Shown here piece after piece: positions 35,303-44,556 of a DNA stretch of 64,000 nucleotides. Position numbers and translations under genes: made by a program. Below the pieces are notes generated by a model. The model had not been told where the DNA came from and did no database searches. It saw nothing but the letters and a program-made list of their open reading frames with translations. Every line of letters begins with the position of its first letter. Positions within the stretch are counted from its first letter, which is position 1. The DNA comes from an uncultured Bacteroidaceae bacterium (GTDB lineage Bacteria; Bacteroidota; Bacteroidia; Bacteroidales; Bacteroidaceae). Location: the NCBI GenBank assembly GCA_944321635.1, contig CALULY010000006.1, forward strand, positions 62,001-126,000, given 5' to 3'.

Positions 35303-36196
35303 TCAACGGTGTTGCGGGCTGACGATGCTCCCGCCAGAATGTTCCGACGATGAGATGCGCTGCGCCGTCAGCGAACCGGCATCTATCTCCGCGCCCGAAC
35401 CGGAAGAGAGACGTGCATCGGTGCAATGTCCGGCAAGGATGACTTCACTGCCCGAACCTGCACTCACCTCCAGTTGCTGCACGTCGATGCCTTGTACGCT
35501 GGCTTCGCTGCCCGAGGCAGTGTCTACCACCACCTTTCCACCCTTTGCCTCGGCAACACGCAACTCTGCGGCCGAACCGATTGACGTGTCAAGCGACAGG
35601 CACGTGAGAGAAGTGAGATTGCATTGGCTTGCCGAACCGAGTTTGACGGATGCATCGGCACACTTGAGGACATCGACATCCACCTTGCTTGCACTGCCGC
35701 ATTTGAGGACAAAGCCTTTGCAATCAATCATGCTGGCACGGATGTCGCTGCCGCCATTGCTGGTGATGGCAACTTCATGCTGCGTGGTGAGCGACCGCTC
35801 CAAAGCCAGGCTGCTGCCGCTCCCGGTGGTGAACGAGGTCACTTCGGTGTCATAGACCTTTACATAAAACTCTTCGTTATCCCACTCAAAACCATTGTAG
35901 CCGTTGGGGCACTTTAGGTCGATGACAAGATTGCCTCCTTTGACCTTGAGCGTCACATATTCAAGGAAATTGTCCGGCCCGCAAATCTCGGCGTAGGACG
36001 GCCCTGAATCAGTCTGCACATAGACTGCGTCAATCCCTGAACCGACCTTGATGGACTTGACATCTGACAATTCCACACGTTTGGTGGCTTGGGTGTCGCT
36101 GGCGACCAGCACCTTCCCTTGGCCGCTAATGCATGACGGCAGCATGGCCAACGATGCCATGAGCGCGAATGTTTGGATGATTGTCTTGCTCTTCAT
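35303..36196 (-). CDS. DUF2807 (head GIN domain) lipoprotein
   Basis: This 297-residue protein has the lipobox MLPSC (Cys22). The body is a repeating beta-solenoid with conserved turns such as VGSGIDAVYVQ, TGSGSSLAL, KCGSASKVDVDV, KLGSASQCNL, SIGSAAEL and SSGSGAEIDAG, the G-S-G/A-rich pattern of DUF2807 (the putative auto-transporter adhesin, head GIN domain). Such proteins are abundant in Bacteroidetes and face the periplasm or surface; function is unknown. A start two codons upstream (36202) is also possible. The Omp28-like gene lies upstream in the same direction, but the hairpin at 36218-36251 separates them. Confidence 0.8.
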   Translation of the reverse strand: MKSKTIIQTFALMASLAMLPSCISGQGKVLVASDTQATKRVELSDVKSIKVGSGIDAVYVQTDSGPSYAEICGPDNFLEYVTLKVKGGNLVIDLKCPNGYNGFEWDNEEFYVKVYDTEVTSFTTGSGSSLALERSLTTQHEVAITSNGGSDIRASMIDCKGFVLKCGSASKVDVDVLKCADASVKLGSASQCNLTSLTCLSLDTSIGSAAELRVAEAKGGKVVVDTASGSEASVQGIDVQQLEVSAGSGSEVILAGHCTDARLSSGSGAEIDAGSLTAQRISSSEHSGGSIVSPQHR

Positions 36197-36217
36197 AATC
36201 ATATATATTTAAACAAA

Positions 36218-36251
36218 GGGGCGGCGGCAGTTTCACGCCTGCCGTCGCCCC
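36218..36251 (-). terminator. Terminator of the Omp28-like gene
   Basis: A 13-bp stem with one G-U pair (arms 36218-36230 and 36239-36251) followed on the minus strand by TTTGTTT. It lies 24 bp past the stop at 36276 and directly upstream of the DUF2807 start, so it probably separates the two transcription units. Confidence 0.65.
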
Positions 36252-36275
36252 AAGCGTTAACTATGTCATGTGGTG

Positions 36276-38321
36276 TCAGTCAACTAATACCTTGGCGACA
36301 GATGAGTTGCCACCGGCGTTGACCTTGACCATATATACACCTGCATTCAACCCTTGGACGGATGTCATGCCGTCACTCTGGCCGACGCTGCGCACGAGGA
36401 GACCATCGACAGTGTAGACTTCCGCACCGTCAAAGCTGCCCTCGATGAGCACTTCGCCGCCATTTGAGTAGACGCTAACGCCGTCAAGTTCGGCTGCGCC
36501 GCCAATGCCGGATGAGAGCACCTTTTCATTTATCGCCGCATTGAAGACCTCGCAGTTGTTGGGGTCGGATGAATCATAGTTGCCAACGAATGCAACGACG
36601 TTGATGTTCTCCGGGTTGACATCGGTGGTAGCTTCCATGCCAGTGATTTGGTCCTTTACGTTCCAGCTGACACTGTACTCATAGCTGCCGTCCGCTCCTA
36701 TTTCGAGCTTTTGACCTGATATGCCAGTGAGTACTTCACGGAGCACATGGTCATGCACCCAATCACCTGGGCCATACCATCCGGATTGACTGAACTCGGG
36801 AAGTCCGTCCTCAGTGATGAATACGTTGACTGTCGGATTGTCGAGAGTCAGCTTGCTCTGGCCGTGCACCTTGATGTTGAGGACGTTGTTTGCCTGGTCA
36901 TAGTCGGTCTCAAGGTTGATGGTCATCAGGTTGGCCATTGAAACCTGGTCATCAAATGCATATTGGAGATACTCAGCCGCAATGCCAAAGGCCGGACCGG
37001 GAGAATAATAATAGTAAGAGTTTGGAATTTCGGGATAACACTTGCGACCAACCATCACAGCAGGTGCGAAGGTTCCACCATCCATGTTGAAAAAGAACGG
37101 GGTAATCTGATTACTGTAACTGATGGTGTAGTTGTCCGTGTAGAAACCAGCATGGTGTGCAACGCGGATTATATCGGCATCATAATCGGAAATCACGCTC
37201 TCCACTATCTGATGACCAGAGGGGCAGTTTTGACAAACTTCGGTAGTGAACTGTTCCATCAATATGCCTCTCGGCTCGTTGAATTCAACCCCCTCTTTGT
37301 AGACATTGGTTTTGCAAGACATCTCATTGTCTGCCATGTTGTCGTCTTGCCTTCCTTCAGCATCGGCCACACTTACATCGACAGTCTGCAACTCCACATC
37401 TTCGGTGGCATTGAGCGTGCATTCAAACTGTACCATGGATGTGGTCGTTGGGACAAACGACCCTGCCGCCGTAGCAGTGCCTTGCTGTCCGTTGGCGGTG
37501 TAGTTGACAGTCACCTTGTCCAGCATCTCGATGCTGTTGTTTTGAACGATGGCGTTGAAATAGGTGCTTTCCCCAGATTTCACAATCGACGGAGCAGACA
37601 CTCCCAAAAGGGACAAATCGATGACTTGCACGTTGCCGTTGCCCTCGGCCAGACCGTAAATCTGGATTTCACCGTAATCAGGACTCCAGCCTATATCTCC
37701 CCAAACGTACTCGCCCGTATCTTGATCCTGATAGTACTGATAGATACTGTAGTTTTCCCACTCGTCATTGTTGCTTACGGATATGGCAATTCCCGACGAA
37801 TTGGCTGCCATCGTGGTTTCATAACCTATGTAAAAGCTCTCACCAGTGATTGTATAGGGCTCATCCAACTCTATCCAATGCTCGCCAGTGCTTATGTCGC
37901 CGCCAGTGCAATCTACGGCAGCAATGTCATTGCCGCCCTCCGGCTGATTGGAAACGAACACATGGAAGTCAGACATACCAGGTGACGAATATGCAGTCTT
38001 GGCAGCCAGATAATAACCAACCTGGGTAAGCTTGGTTCCTTCCAATGCCGCAGCGTCTTCAGGCTTCACTTTGAGCATGGCCCTGAACCTTACTTCTACT
38101 CCCCCGAAGCCTAAGGCATAAAGCGTAGAACCACCATAATTGATAAGATATTGCTTGTCACCCTCCGCAGTTGGTGCTTGAAGGCGTGATGGTGCTTTCA
38201 ACACTGGAGAAGAAGCAGGTCTTTCCACTCTTTCCAATACCACTGGCCGTGCTTGTTGCGCCGCCACACCCATCGACATGGATGCCAACAAGGCTAATGT
38301 TAGTAAACTCTTTGCTTTCAT
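36276..38321 (-). CDS. Omp28-related T9SS-secreted protein
   Basis: This 681-residue protein starts at 38321 (MKAKSLL) with a signal peptide ending VAAQ. Residues about 60-330 are beta-sandwich domains (a jelly-roll followed by a CARDB-like segment). The middle contains GILMEQFTTEVCQNCPSGHQ (about 355-374), a thioredoxin-like CxxC segment that marks Omp28-type outer-membrane proteins; the pair Cys367/Cys370 is visible. The C-terminus (VYSNGGEVLIEG to KVLVD, about 605-681) is a T9SS type A sorting domain. The family is surface-associated, with a suggested adhesion or thiol role, unproven. Its terminator is at 36218-36251. Confidence 0.8.
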   Translation of the reverse strand: MKAKSLLTLALLASMSMGVAAQQARPVVLERVERPASSPVLKAPSRLQAPTAEGDKQYLINYGGSTLYALGFGGVEVRFRAMLKVKPEDAAALEGTKLTQVGYYLAAKTAYSSPGMSDFHVFVSNQPEGGNDIAAVDCTGGDISTGEHWIELDEPYTITGESFYIGYETTMAANSSGIAISVSNNDEWENYSIYQYYQDQDTGEYVWGDIGWSPDYGEIQIYGLAEGNGNVQVIDLSLLGVSAPSIVKSGESTYFNAIVQNNSIEMLDKVTVNYTANGQQGTATAAGSFVPTTTSMVQFECTLNATEDVELQTVDVSVADAEGRQDDNMADNEMSCKTNVYKEGVEFNEPRGILMEQFTTEVCQNCPSGHQIVESVISDYDADIIRVAHHAGFYTDNYTISYSNQITPFFFNMDGGTFAPAVMVGRKCYPEIPNSYYYYSPGPAFGIAAEYLQYAFDDQVSMANLMTINLETDYDQANNVLNIKVHGQSKLTLDNPTVNVFITEDGLPEFSQSGWYGPGDWVHDHVLREVLTGISGQKLEIGADGSYEYSVSWNVKDQITGMEATTDVNPENINVVAFVGNYDSSDPNNCEVFNAAINEKVLSSGIGGAAELDGVSVYSNGGEVLIEGSFDGAEVYTVDGLLVRSVGQSDGMTSVQGLNAGVYMVKVNAGGNSSVAKVLVD

Positions 38322-38458
38322 AATCGGGTAATTATTTCCATACATTACATATTATTGTCACTTGCAAATATATCATTTAAACTAAAATACAAAACATCTA
38401 CCAGTTGCTTTATTCATTTTAACATCACAGTAAGGGCATATTTATCCAACATCGGCGA

Positions 38459-39001
38459 TCATTCCTTTCCGAAAGTGTCAAGTTTGGAAAACAAATCCCA
38501 GATGACGATACCGGCAGTCACCGACACATTGAGCGAATGCTTGGTCCCGAACTGCGGAATCTCCAGACATCCGTCACAGGCATCCACCACGTCTTGTCGG
38601 ACACCTTTGACCTCATTGCCCAAGACCACCGCATAACTCCGCCCCGGTGATGGCACGAAATCACCCAGCATGATGCTCCCCTCGACCTGCTCGATGGCAA
38701 GCACCGTGCAACAGTCCGCCTTGAGAGCCTTGACAGCGGCAAGAGTATCGGCAACATACTCCCAATCAACCGTGTCCTCAGCACCGAGCGCGGTCTTGTG
38801 GATCTCTGTGCTCGGAGGCGTGGCACTAATCCCGCACAACACTATCTTGCTGACACGGAACGCGTCACAAGTACGGAAAACCGACCCGACATTGTGCAAA
38901 CTGCGCACGTTGTCAAGAACTACCACGAGAGGTATCTTGGTGGCGGACTTGAATTCATCGACACTCATGCGGTGCAGGTCCAATACGTTCAACTTTCTCA
39001 T
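38459..39001 (-). CDS. TrmH-family (SPOUT) RNA 2'-O-methyltransferase
   Basis: This 180-residue protein has the three SPOUT motifs: LDNVRSLHNVGSVFRT (about 28-43), VLGNEVKGV (about 125-133) and IPQFGTKHSLNVSVT (about 145-159), forming the trefoil knot that binds SAM. The family methylates ribose 2'-OH in tRNA or rRNA. It lacks the N-terminal extension seen in RlmB, so a tRNA (TrmH/TrmL-like) substrate is more likely, but this is not certain. The start at 39001 (MRKLNVLDLHRM) fits the family N-terminus better than the upstream Met at 39019. Confidence 0.88.
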   Translation of the reverse strand: MRKLNVLDLHRMSVDEFKSATKIPLVVVLDNVRSLHNVGSVFRTCDAFRVSKIVLCGISATPPSTEIHKTALGAEDTVDWEYVADTLAAVKALKADCCTVLAIEQVEGSIMLGDFVPSPGRSYAVVLGNEVKGVRQDVVDACDGCLEIPQFGTKHSLNVSVTAGIVIWDLFSKLDTFGKE

Positions 39002-39570
39002 TACTATATATATTTTCAATTATCGGCGACCACAAAATTAGGCATTTGGCCTTTCATACAACACCGTCGGACATGGCAAACGGCATTATTAACAACAACA
39101 GTGTTGGCAACTGTTGAAAAAGCGCGGAACACCTATTGAAACATTTTTGAAATACGCCCTTGCAGATGTCAAACACACCTGCATACATGGCACGCCACCA
39201 TACATCAAAATCATTTATCCCCTATTTCTCACGTCGATCCAAACACAGTTATCACCGACATCATGGAAAGCAAAACGAAAAATCTGCTAACTTTGCCGCT
39301 TTCAACACAGTGTGGATAAAACAGATAGAAGCACTGATAATCAAATAATAACAGAGCATCCCGCTGTTTACAAACTATGGACAACAGCACTGCTTGAAAC
39401 CAATAACCCAAAAACGCAAGCCATGCGACGAATTGTTTCCAACACTACTAACAGGCTATTATAATCATCATTCCTTTTTCATTTAAATAAAAAAGAGATT
39501 GATTGTTTCTATGGCCTGTCAACAACGTTGGCGACGAGGCGGGGCTGGGCGGCTCAACAAAGTTACACTT
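39002..39570. other. AT-rich intergenic region between the TrmH-type gene and nadA
   Basis: This 570-bp stretch has no supported gene and is markedly more AT-rich than its surroundings. It contains a perfect DnaA-box match (TGTGGATAA, 39311-39319, the complement of TTATCCACA), weaker 7-of-9 matches near 39214 and 39377, and an AT-rich patch at 39476-39500. A consensus -7 promoter element lies at 39288-39295, implying a 270-nt leader for nadA or a separate short transcript. Confidence 0.45.
39288..39295 (+). promoter_or_regulatory. Candidate -7 promoter element, long leader to nadA
   Basis: TAACTTTG followed by CCGC matches the Bacteroidetes -7 consensus. It is 276 bp upstream of the chosen nadA start, so the transcript would have an unusually long leader. 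No clear -33 element. Confidence 0.4.
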
Positions 39571-40560
39571 ATGGTCAAAGACAATTGGAAAGCAAAAGGC
39601 TATGTCGATGAAGCGGTCGATGCCGCCGACTTAAAGCAAGCCATCAACGAATTGAAGCGGAGCAAAAACGCCGTCATCCTTGCCCACTACTACCAGCAAG
39701 GGGACATCCAGGACATAGCCGACTACGTTGGCGACAGCCTCGCCCTGGCCCAGTGGGCGGCGCGCACCGACGCTGACGTGATTGTGATGTGCGGTGTGCA
39801 CTTCATGGGTGAGACAGCCAAGCTGCTTTGTCCCGGCAAACGGGTCATAGTGCCCGACCTCAACGCCGGCTGCTCGCTGGCAGACAGCTGCCAGGCGGCG
39901 GACTTGCAGGCTTTCATAAACGATCATCCAGGTCACACGGTCATATCCTACGTCAACACATCGGCGGCGGTAAAGGCGTTGACCGACATTGTAGTCACCT
40001 CGGGCAACGCACTCCAGATAGTCAACAGCCTGCCGCAAGACGAGAAGATAATCTTCGGTCCCGACCGCAACCTCGGCAGTTACGTCAACCAGGCCACGGG
40101 GCGGCAGATGCTCTTGTGGGACGGTGCGTGCCACGTGCATGACCGTTTCTCGGTGCCGCGTCTCTTGGAACTCAAGAAAGCGCACCCCCATGCACCCGTC
40201 CTCGCCCATCCCGAGTGCCGTGGTGCCCTGTTGAAACTGGCCGATGTGGTGGGCTCGACCGCCGCTTTGCTCAAATATGCCGCCTCGCACGGTGCGACCG
40301 AATACATCGTTGCCACCGAGGCAGGCATCCTGCACGAGATGCGCCGCCGCTGCCCGCAATGTGAGTTCATCGCGCTGCCTCCCGAAGATTCGGCTTCACC
40401 GTGCAACGAATGCGAATACATGAAGCTGAACACGATGGAAAAACTCTATAACTCCCTCTTGCACGAATGGCCGCTCATCGAGGTGGCACCCGACATTGCA
40501 GCCCGCGCCGTCAAGCCCATCGAGCGTATGCTTGAGATGTCGGCACGCCTTGGGCTGTGA
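39571..40560 (+). CDS. nadA: Quinolinate synthase A
   Basis: This 329-residue protein has the NadA motifs AHYYQQGDIQDIADYVGDSL (about 39-58), MCGVHFMGETAK (Cys74), PDLNAGCSLADSC (Cys101) and, further on, HPECRGA and PCNECEYMK, which supply the remaining cysteines of the [4Fe-4S] cluster. It condenses iminoaspartate with dihydroxyacetone phosphate to quinolinate in de novo NAD synthesis. The start at 39571 (MVKDNW) was chosen because the 24 upstream codons are basic and unlike NadA. Its partner nadB lies 17 kb away at 57934-59499. The D-family repeat hairpin follows and may end this transcript. Confidence 0.93.
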   Translation: MVKDNWKAKGYVDEAVDAADLKQAINELKRSKNAVILAHYYQQGDIQDIADYVGDSLALAQWAARTDADVIVMCGVHFMGETAKLLCPGKRVIVPDLNAGCSLADSCQAADLQAFINDHPGHTVISYVNTSAAVKALTDIVVTSGNALQIVNSLPQDEKIIFGPDRNLGSYVNQATGRQMLLWDGACHVHDRFSVPRLLELKKAHPHAPVLAHPECRGALLKLADVVGSTAALLKYAASHGATEYIVATEAGILHEMRRRCPQCEFIALPPEDSASPCNECEYMKLNTMEKLYNSLLHEWPLIEVAPDIAARAVKPIERMLEMSARLGL

Positions 40561-40640
40561 TTTCCGGCGTGCCGCGTGCGGAACACAGCCAAACACCATC
40601 ACAGACATTTGCAGAAGGCATCTGACCAGGCCGCGAAAGA

Positions 40641-40715
40641 GGTCTTTTGTAAGTGTCACTTACAATCTTTGTAAATGCCAGTTACAATCTTTGTAAGTGA
40701 CACTTACAAAAGACC
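40641..40715. repeat. Family D intergenic array (three 22-bp palindromic units)
   Basis: Three 19-bp palindromes (TTGTAAGTGTCACTTACAA at 40647-40665 and close variants at 40669-40687 and 40691-40709) are separated by TCT spacers, giving a strict 22-bp period. The outer ends extend the symmetry: GGTCTTTTGTAAGTG (40641-40655) pairs with CACTTACAAAAGACC (40701-40715), followed by CTTTTTG. The second unit differs at mirrored positions. It lies 80 bp after nadA and 128 bp before mutS and could act as the nadA terminator. Confidence 0.85.
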
Positions 40716-40798
40716 CTTTTTGAGGTTGCCCACGGTGTTTGTTGGTAATATGTAGAAACAACACCGCGCCGGCATTAGAAGGAACAGCCCCGCGCCTT

Positions 40799-40806
40799 TA
40801 ACTTTG
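40799..40806 (+). promoter_or_regulatory. Candidate -7 promoter element of mutS
   Basis: TAACTTTG matches TAnnTTTG and lies 37 bp upstream of the mutS start. No convincing -33 element. Confidence 0.5.
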
Positions 40807-40843
40807 TACGGAAAACCAAACCACTATTAAGGAGACGACAAGT

Positions 40844-43456
40844 ATGGCAAATGACGTGGTGATGACACCAATGATGAAACAGTACTTTGACCTCAAGGCC
40901 AAACATCCTGATGCCGTGCTGTTGTTCCGCTGCGGTGACTTCTACGAGACTTACAGCACTGACGCTGTTATTGCCGCCGAAATCCTCGGGATAGCGTTGA
41001 CAAAACGCTCAAACGGCAAGGACAAGAACGTCGAGATGGCAGGTTTCCCGCATCATGCCCTTGACACTTACCTGCCTAAGCTCATCCGTGCGGGCAAGAG
41101 GGTCGCAATCTGTGACCAGTTGGAAGATCCCAAACTGGCGAAAAAACTGGTGAAACGCGGCATAACCGAGCTCGTCACGCCCGGTGTGTCGATAAGTGAC
41201 ACCATCCTCGACCATAAGGAAAACAATTTCCTTGCCGCCGTGCACTTTGCCAAACCTGACCTTTGCGGCATCTCCTTCCTTGACATCTCGACGGGAGAAT
41301 TCCTGTTGGCCGAGGGAGGATTGGATGAAGTGGAAAAGTTGCTCAACAGTTTCATGCCCAAGGAGGTGCTTTACGAGCGGGGGCGTAAGGCGATGTTCGA
41401 GGGGGCATTCGGCAACCGCTTCGTCACCTTCGAACTCGACGACTGGGTCTTCACCGAGACCACGGCTATGGAATTGCTCACAAAGCATTTCGAGGTCAAC
41501 AGTCTCAAAGGCTTCGGTGTGGAGAAACTGCACAATGGGATAATTGCTTCGGGTGCTGTCATCCAATATCTCAACCTCACACAACACACCCACATCCGCC
41601 ACATAACCTCCCTCCGCCGCATCGAGGAGGACAGGTTTGTGCGGTTAGACAAGTTCACTATCCGCAGTCTGGAGTTGCTCCATGGCATGAACGATGAGGG
41701 TATGTGCCTGTTGGATGTGATCGACCGCACGATTACTGCCATGGGAGCACGCATGATGAAACGGTGGATAGTCTTCCCGCTCAAGGAGCTCAAGCCCATC
41801 ACAGACCGCCTCGATGTCGTGGGGTGCTTGCTTTCGGATGACACCCTCAGGACTGTCGTCGAGGAAAACCTGCACTTGATAGCCGATTTGGAGCGCATAG
41901 TCTCAAAAGCCGCCGTAGGTCGCATATCGCCGCGTGAAGTGGTGCAGCTCAAAGTGGCGTTGCGGGCTATCCAACCCATAAAAGAAGCCTGTTCCATGTC
42001 GGGCAATGCCAGCCTGGAACGTCTGTCCGACCGTCTCAATGTGTGCTCCACTGTCATCTCGCGCATAGAGAGGGAAATCGTTGACGATCCACCGCTCATG
42101 GCTAACAAAGGCGGAATAATCCGCGAAGGGGTGGATGCCGAGCTTGACGAGTTGCGGGGCATAGCCTATTCGGGCAAGGACTACCTGCTGCAACTCCAGA
42201 AGCGCGAGGTGGAAGCGACGGGCATAACGAGCTTGAAGATAGGTTACAACAACGTCTTCGGTTACTACATCGAGGTGCGGAACACGCACAAAGACAAGGT
42301 TCCGTCCGACTGGATAAGGAAACAGACACTGGTAAACGCCGAGAGATATATAACCGAGGAACTCAAGGAATACGAAGAAAAAATCCTCGGGGCGGAGGAC
42401 AAGATCATTCTCATCGAGAACCGCATCTATGCAGAATTGGTCTCCGCGCTTGCTGAGTTCATCCCGGTCATCCAGGTCAACGCCAGTACCATCGCTACGC
42501 TCGATTGCCTCTTGTCGTTTGCCAACGTGGCAAGGAGCAACAACTACGTGCGTCCCGTGGTCGATGAAAGCGAGGTGCTCGACATAAGGAACGGCCGTCA
42601 CCCCGTCATCGAGCAGCAATTGCCGCTCGGGGAAGCCTACGTCCCCAATGATGTGTACGTAGACACCGACTCCAGGCAAGTGATTATCATCACGGGACCT
42701 AACATGGCGGGCAAGTCTGCATTGCTCCGTCAGACGGCTTTGATAGTGCTTCTGGCCCAGATGGGTTCATTCGTCCCGGCCGATAGTGCCCGTGTAGGGC
42801 TGGTTGACAAGGTGTTTACCCGCGTCGGGGCCAGTGACAACATCTCGCAGGGTGAATCGACTTTCATGGTCGAGATGAATGAAGCAGCCAACATCCTTAA
42901 CAATGTTTCCAGGCGCAGTCTGGTGCTGTTTGACGAATTGGGCAGGGGAACATCCACTTACGACGGGATTTCTATCGCCTGGGCAATAGTGGAGTACCTG
43001 CATGAAAACAACCGTGCACACGCCCGCACTCTGTTTGCCACGCACTACCATGAGTTGAACGAGATGGAGAAGTCGTACAAGCGCATCAAAAACTACAATA
43101 TAGCCGTCCGCGAGGTGGGCAACAAGGTCATCTTCCTCCGCAAGCTGGTCGAGGGAGGGAGCGAGCATTCGTTCGGTATCCACGTGGCCCGCATGGCCGG
43201 GATGCCTAAATCCATCGTAGAGCGTGCGGCGGAAATCCTCAAAAGGCTCGAATCTGACAACGTTAAGTCCAACCTCGGCTCACGTGAGACCTTGCGCAAC
43301 CAACAGCGTCATCAGGGGATGCAGCTCAATCTGTTCCAACTCGACGACCCTGTGCTCACTGCAATGCGCGATGACATCCTGTCCCTCGACGTGGACAACC
43401 TGACCCCGATAGCTGCATTGAACAAACTAAGCGAGCTGAAGGCACGGTTGAAATAG
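40844..43456 (+). CDS. mutS: DNA mismatch repair protein MutS
   Basis: This 870-residue protein has the mismatch-recognition F-x-E motif (Phe33, Glu35 in GDFYETY), connector and lever domains, and a C-terminal ABC-type ATPase with Walker [11 protein letters not shown] (about 618-627), [12 protein letters not shown] (Walker B and D-loop) and FATHYHEL. It binds mismatches and small loops as a dimer and recruits MutL. Length is standard for MutS1, not MutS2 (no Smr domain). It is monocistronic, with a -7 element upstream and a bidirectional terminator downstream. Confidence 0.97.
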   Translation: MANDVVMTPMMKQYFDLKAKHPDAVLLFRCGDFYETYSTDAVIAAEILGIALTKRSNGKDKNVEMAGFPHHALDTYLPKLIRAGKRVAICDQLEDPKLAKKLVKRGITELVTPGVSISDTILDHKENNFLAAVHFAKPDLCGISFLDISTGEFLLAEGGLDEVEKLLNSFMPKEVLYERGRKAMFEGAFGNRFVTFELDDWVFTETTAMELLTKHFEVNSLKGFGVEKLHNGIIASGAVIQYLNLTQHTHIRHITSLRRIEEDRFVRLDKFTIRSLELLHGMNDEGMCLLDVIDRTITAMGARMMKRWIVFPLKELKPITDRLDVVGCLLSDDTLRTVVEENLHLIADLERIVSKAAVGRISPREVVQLKVALRAIQPIKEACSMSGNASLERLSDRLNVCSTVISRIEREIVDDPPLMANKGGIIREGVDAELDELRGIAYSGKDYLLQLQKREVEATGITSLKIGYNNVFGYYIEVRNTHKDKVPSDWIRKQTLVNAERYITEELKEYEEKILGAEDKIILIENRIYAELVSALAEFIPVIQVNASTIATLDCLLSFANVARSNNYVRPVVDESEVLDIRNGRHPVIEQQLPLGEAYVPNDVYVDTDSRQVIIITGPNMAGKSALLRQTALIVLLAQMGSFVPADSARVGLVDKVFTRVGASDNISQGESTFMVEMNEAANILNNVSRRSLVLFDELGRGTSTYDGISIAWAIVEYLHENNRAHARTLFATHYHELNEMEKSYKRIKNYNIAVREVGNKVIFLRKLVEGGSEHSFGIHVARMAGMPKSIVERAAEILKRLESDNVKSNLGSRETLRNQQRHQGMQLNLFQLDDPVLTAMRDDILSLDVDNLTPIAALNKLSELKARLK

Positions 43457-43475
43457 CCATTAAAAAGTAATAAGA

Positions 43476-43499
43476 AAGGCAGGCCGCACGGCCTGCCTT
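43476..43499. terminator. Bidirectional terminator between mutS and pfkA
   Basis: A perfect 10-bp stem (AAGGCAGGCC at 43476-43485 with GGCCTGCCTT at 43490-43499) has A-rich and T-rich flanks on the two sides, as expected for a terminator shared by convergent genes. Confidence 0.8.
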
Positions 43500-43524
43500 C
43501 TCTTTAGGTAAAGCGCATCGCGGC

Positions 43525-44541
43525 TTACTTGCCGAAACAGATGCCGATGCGTTTGCCTTGCACGACGAAATCATTGTCCTCAGTCACCAATTTCAACTTG
43601 TCGTTGACATCGCTGAGTTTGATGGAAGTGATTTCGTTGCCCTTTAGGCAAACCATTTTCCCGTAGTCTTTGCGGGCGATGAGTTCTGCGGCGTGCGATC
43701 CCATGCGCGTTGCAAGGATGCGGTCGAATGCACTTGGCGACCCGCCTCGTTGCACATAACCGAGGACTGTCTGCCTTGTCTCGATGCCTGTCTCAAATTC
43801 TATTTGCTCTGCCACATATTCTCCCGCCTTCCTGCCATTGAGGGTTTTGATGCCTTCGGCGACCACAATGATGGTGTGGGTATGGCCTTTCTTGAATCGG
43901 TCAAGGATGACTTGGCTGATTGCTTTGATGTCATAGTCCAGTTCAGGCAACAAGATGATGTCTCCACCGCCTGCAATGCCCGAATGCAAGGCAATCCATC
44001 CTGCCTTGTGTCCCATGACCTCGATGACCATGACGCGCCTGTGCGAGCTTGCCGTCGAATGCAAGCGGTCGATAGCCTCGGTGGCGATGGTCACGGCAGT
44101 GTCAAAACCGAATGTCTGGTCAGTGCCCCACACGTCGTTGTCTATGGTCTTTGGGACGGTGACAATGTTCAATCCTATCTTTGACAACTTATATGCTGAC
44201 TTTTGCGTGCCGTTTCCCCCGATGCAGACTATGGCGTCGAGGCCCATGCGTTTGACGTTTTCGATGATGAGGCGCGTCCTTTCCTTTTTTTCTTCCTCCG
44301 TGGCTTTCTTTTTGAAAGGTTTTTCACGCGAAGTGCCGAGGATGGTTCCGCCCGTGTTGAGCAATCCTGAGACCGACATGGACGTTAGTTGCTCGGTCTC
44401 GCCCTCGAACAAACCTTGGAAACCTCCGTGTATTCCCACCACTTCCATGCCGTAGTGGTTGATTGCCGCCTTGCATACACCACGGATTGTCGCGTTGATG
44501 CCCGGGCAATCCCCGCCTGAAGTCAAAATACCTATTTTCAT
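43525..44541 (-). CDS. pfkA: 6-phosphofructokinase, group III type
   Basis: This 338-residue protein has the PFK motifs LTSGGDCPGINATIR (7-21), GGNGTQ (108-113), PKTIDND (130-136) and MGHKAGW (about 177). The phosphate-donor determinants are Gly at the position equivalent to E. coli 104 and Lys at 124. In family surveys this Gly/Lys pair goes with ATP use, whereas Asp/Lys marks pyrophosphate enzymes. The usual Asp103 is replaced by Asn (GGNG instead of GGDG). It phosphorylates fructose 6-phosphate in glycolysis. It starts 15 bp after the CoA-transferase gene ends, suggesting co-transcription. Confidence 0.9.
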   Translation of the reverse strand: MKIGILTSGGDCPGINATIRGVCKAAINHYGMEVVGIHGGFQGLFEGETEQLTSMSVSGLLNTGGTILGTSREKPFKKKATEEEKKERTRLIIENVKRMGLDAIVCIGGNGTQKSAYKLSKIGLNIVTVPKTIDNDVWGTDQTFGFDTAVTIATEAIDRLHSTASSHRRVMVIEVMGHKAGWIALHSGIAGGGDIILLPELDYDIKAISQVILDRFKKGHTHTIIVVAEGIKTLNGRKAGEYVAEQIEFETGIETRQTVLGYVQRGGSPSAFDRILATRMGSHAAELIARKDYGKMVCLKGNEITSIKLSDVNDKLKLVTEDNDFVVQGKRIGICFGK

Positions 44542-44556
44542 TTTCGCTTATAGCTT

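Noticed and set aside
40641-40715. CRISPR array (also considered for the other short arrays)
   Set aside because: Repeats are 21-22 bp with no unique spacers between them and no cas genes nearby.
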